From assembly GCA_000719105.1 (NCBI GenBank), contig JODX01000005.1:124001-188000 (forward strand): a DNA stretch of 64,000 nt. The letters are read 5' to 3'. Position 1 is the first letter of the stretch, and each line of letters begins with the position of its first letter. This stretch comes from Streptomyces sclerotialus (GTDB taxonomy: Bacteria > Actinomycetota > Actinomycetes > Streptomycetales > Streptomycetaceae). The notes below the pieces were generated by a model that saw only the letters and a program-made list of their open reading frames with translations, searched no databases and was not told the DNA's origin. The position numbers were made by a program, and so were the translations under genes. Shown here in pieces: positions 60,096 to 64,000 of the stretch.

Positions 60096-60143
60096 CTCAG
60101 CCGCGGCGGGGTCCGGATGGCTCCGGTCCCCGCCGCGGCTGAG
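60096..60143 (-). terminator. Terminator of the atp operon
   Basis: A 16-bp perfect stem (ctcagccgcggcgggg / ccccgccgcggctgag) continues, after one mismatch, with tccgg/ccgga pairing to a short loop. It lies 58 bases past the atpC stop and is followed on the minus strand by a short T-run (gtttttgtc) 13 bases further on. Confidence 0.85.
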
Positions 60144-60200
60144 TCACAGCATCACACGGCGCTCCCCCAGAACCTCGCGGTTCAGGGAAGTGCCCTCACA

Positions 60201-60575
60201 TCAGCGCGCCGACACCGCACGCAGCCGGACGTCCGCGCGCCGCTCGGCGGAGGCGTCGGCCTCCGACTTCGCGCGCTCGAGCGCCCGCTCCGCGCGCTGG
60301 ACGTCGATCTCGTCCGACAGCTCGGCGATCTCGGCCAGCAGCGACAGCTTGTCGTCCGCGAACGAGATGAAACCGCCGTGCACCGCGGCGACGACCGTTC
60401 CGCCGTCGCTCGTACGGATGGTCACGGGGCCCGACTCCAGCACACCGAGCAGCGGCTGGTGACCGGGCATGACGCCGATGTCGCCGGACGTGGTGCGCGC
60501 GACGACCAGGGTGGCCTCGCCGGACCAGACCTCTCGGTCGGCCGCGACCAGCGCGACGTGCAGCTCAGCAGCCAA
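60201..60575 (-). CDS. atpC: ATP synthase epsilon subunit
   Basis: 124 aa. The start is a TTG at 60575 with gaggag 5 bases upstream, giving the family start AAELHVALVAADREVWSG. An N-terminal beta-barrel (SGDIGVMPGHQPLLGVLESG, VVAAVHGGFISFADDKLSLL) is followed by the two-helix C-terminal part (DEIDVQRAERALERAKSEAD) that can brake the enzyme. It couples the F1 rotor to the c-ring with gamma. The 230-base gap after atpD contains three hairpins, unusual in this otherwise tight operon. Confidence 0.93.
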   Translation of the reverse strand: MAAELHVALVAADREVWSGEATLVVARTTSGDIGVMPGHQPLLGVLESGPVTIRTSDGGTVVAAVHGGFISFADDKLSLLAEIAELSDEIDVQRAERALERAKSEADASAERRADVRLRAVSAR

Positions 60576-60593
60576 GGTGGCTCCTCGGGTCAC

Positions 60594-60772
60594 CACCCGG
60601 CGGTTCTGCCGGGTGTTGGGTCACAAGTCTAATAGGGGTCCGCGCACCGGAGTGCCCGGGCCCGCCCCGGTCTCGGCCGACCGGGGAAATCGGGGAATGC
60701 CCCCGGAAAATGCGCCGGATGGTGTGGCGAGGGGGACGGGACGCACCCCGCGAGGCACGGTCCGTCCCCCTC
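60594..60772 (-). promoter_or_regulatory. Three hairpins between atpD and atpC
   Basis: On the minus strand, in order: an 11-bp stem (60729-60739 with 60762-60772; arm gagggggacgg, 22-base loop), an 8-bp stem ccccggtc/gaccgggg (60665-60686), and an 8-bp stem cacccggc/gccgggtg (60594-60615) that ends 6 bases before the atpC ribosome site. They may attenuate or process the mRNA to lower atpC relative to atpD, or mask its ribosome site. Confidence 0.5.
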
Positions 60773-60805
60773 ACCCACATCAGGCGATGCTCAGCAGCGC
60801 CGGCG

Positions 60806-63159
<2,354 letters not shown>

Positions 63160-63180
63160 GAGTCAGGTCCCTTCCTTACG

Positions 63181-64000
63181 TCACTTGGCGGCGGACGGAG
63201 CGTCCTCGCCGAGCAGCTTGCCGTCGGAGGTCTCGAACTGCTTCTTGAACTCCGTGATCGCATCGGCGACGGCCGTCAGGGTGTCGTCCGACATCTTGCC
63301 GCCCTCCCGGATGGAGGTCATGAGGCCCTGCTCCTTGCGGTGCAGGAACTCGAGCAGCTCCTTCTCGAAGCGGCGGATGTCGGCGACCGGCACCTCGTCC
63401 ATCTTGCCGGTGGTGCCGGCCCAGACGGAGACGACCTGGTCCTCGGTGGCCATCGGCTGGTACTGGTCCTGCTTCAGCAGCTCGACCATGCGCTGACCGC
63501 GCTCCAGCTGGGACTTCGACGCGGCGTCCAGGTCGGAACCGAAGGCGGCGAACGCCTCCAGCTCACGGAACTGGGCGAGGTCCACGCGGAGTCGGCCGGA
63601 GACCTGCTTCATCGCCTTGTGCTGCGCGGAACCACCGACTCGGGAGACGGAGATACCGACGTTCAGCGCGGGACGCTGACCGGCGTTGAACAGGTCCGAC
63701 TCCAGGAAGCACTGGCCGTCGGTGATGGAGATGACGTTGGTCGGGATGAACGCCGAGACGTCGTTGGCCTTCGTCTCGACGATCGGCAGACCGGTCATCG
63801 AGCCCTTGCCCATCTCGTCGGAGAGCTTCGCGCAGCGCTCCAGCAGACGGGAGTGCAGGTAGAAGACGTCACCCGGGTAGGCCTCGCGGCCCGGCGGGCG
63901 GCGCAGCAGCAGCGACACGGCGCGGTAGGCGTCGGCCTGCTTCGAGAGGTCGTCGAAGATGATGAGGACGTGCTTGCCCTCGTACATCCAGTGCTGGCCG
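63181..64000 (-). CDS. atpA: ATP synthase alpha subunit, C-terminal part (runs off the window)
   Basis: At least 272 C-terminal residues; the reading frame continues past the right edge, so the Walker A region is outside. Visible features: [20 protein letters not shown] (Walker B and catalytic region), [26 protein letters not shown]-like [20 protein letters not shown] and [20 protein letters not shown] with the arginine finger region. The C-terminus ([10 protein letters not shown]) is typical of actinobacteria. It is the noncatalytic nucleotide-binding F1 subunit. Confidence 0.96.
   Translation of the reverse strand, partial: GQHWMYEGKHVLIIFDDLSKQADAYRAVSLLLRRPPGREAYPGDVFYLHSRLLERCAKLSDEMGKGSMTGLPIVETKANDVSAFIPTNVISITDGQCFLESDLFNAGQRPALNVGISVSRVGGSAQHKAMKQVSGRLRVDLAQFRELEAFAAFGSDLDAASKSQLERGQRMVELLKQDQYQPMATEDQVVSVWAGTTGKMDEVPVADIRRFEKELLEFLHRKEQGLMTSIREGGKMSDDTLTAVADAITEFKKQFETSDGKLLGEDAPSAAK

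Noticed and set aside
59594..60462. Plus-strand frames between chiC and atpC
   Set aside because: They lie antisense to DUF2550 and atpC and cross a strong terminator; no coding bias or start signals.

Overview
The window is typical Streptomyces chromosome: very high GC, strong G/C bias at third codon positions, GTG and TTG starts, many ATGA/GTGA stop-start overlaps, and genus markers (scy/filP cytoskeletal genes, cslA-glxA, a chitinase with its own two-component system, bldA-type TTA codons). As far as I can recall Streptomyces coelicolor gene order, this looks like conserved core sequence running from the pfkA2-pta-ackA-pyk2 region to the atp operon. I see no prophage, integrated plasmid, CRISPR array, rRNA or tRNA. 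The only mobile remnant is a decayed IS605-type tnpB at the left edge.

Layout. 1-640: tnpB remnant with its right-end hairpin. 680-3090: citrate/C4-dicarboxylate-type sensor kinase and regulator. 3.2-6.5 kb: sugar ABC importer (binding lipoprotein and two permeases, no ATPase). 6.7-7.4 kb: helix-turn-helix regulator. 7.4-13.7 kb: central carbon block with pfkA divergent from pta-ackA, then pyk. 13.8-16.6 kb: three-gene exported/membrane operon of unknown role (DUF6230, DUF6114 and a Ser/Asp-rich secreted protein). 17.2-21.8 kb: thioredoxin-TPR protein, TetR regulator, isobutyryl-CoA mutase large subunit (icmA), DUF3817 protein, MarR regulator. 22.0-26.9 kb: GH6 cellulase, glxA, cslA (hyphal-tip glucan synthesis). 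27.2-30.2 kb: thiamine-binding-type and DUF3817 genes, then three consecutive AIM24-like genes. 30.3-33.8 kb: MarR regulator and an OmpR-type two-component system divergent from a PepSY protein. 33.8-36.6 kb: meaB, thiolase, methylmalonyl-CoA epimerase. 36.8-42.0 kb: scy and filP. 42.0-46.2 kb: two tandem ABC export pairs. 46.2-49.5 kb: small Cys/His protein, TTA-containing flavin oxidoreductase, SCO5389-family protein, nucS. 49.6-52.8 kb: membrane-anchored ATPase and STAS protein. 53-55.5 kb: 3-hydroxybutyryl-CoA dehydrogenase, PduO-type adenosyltransferase, two membrane proteins. 55.7-59.5 kb: chiS-chiR-chiC. 59.6-64.0 kb: DUF2550 protein and the distal atp operon (atpC, D, G and partial atpA, right to left).

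Themes. Acyl-CoA/B12 metabolism recurs in separate pieces (icmA, meaB, epimerase, PduO adenosyltransferase, thiolase, hydroxybutyryl-CoA dehydrogenase). Glycolysis to acetate (pfkA, pyk, pta, ackA) lies beside sugar uptake. Polar growth is represented twice (scy/filP and cslA/glxA). At least nine genes, four of them regulators, have a TAnnnT hexamer 6-7 nt before the start codon, consistent with leaderless mRNAs. Two GC-rich palindromes sit in frame inside coding genes (pta and chiS). The least understood parts are the DUF6230 operon with its TTACT palindromes, the AIM24 triplet with a collagen-like tail, the anchored ATPase, and the hairpin-rich atpD-atpC gap. All functions are read from sequence and family knowledge; no database search was run.
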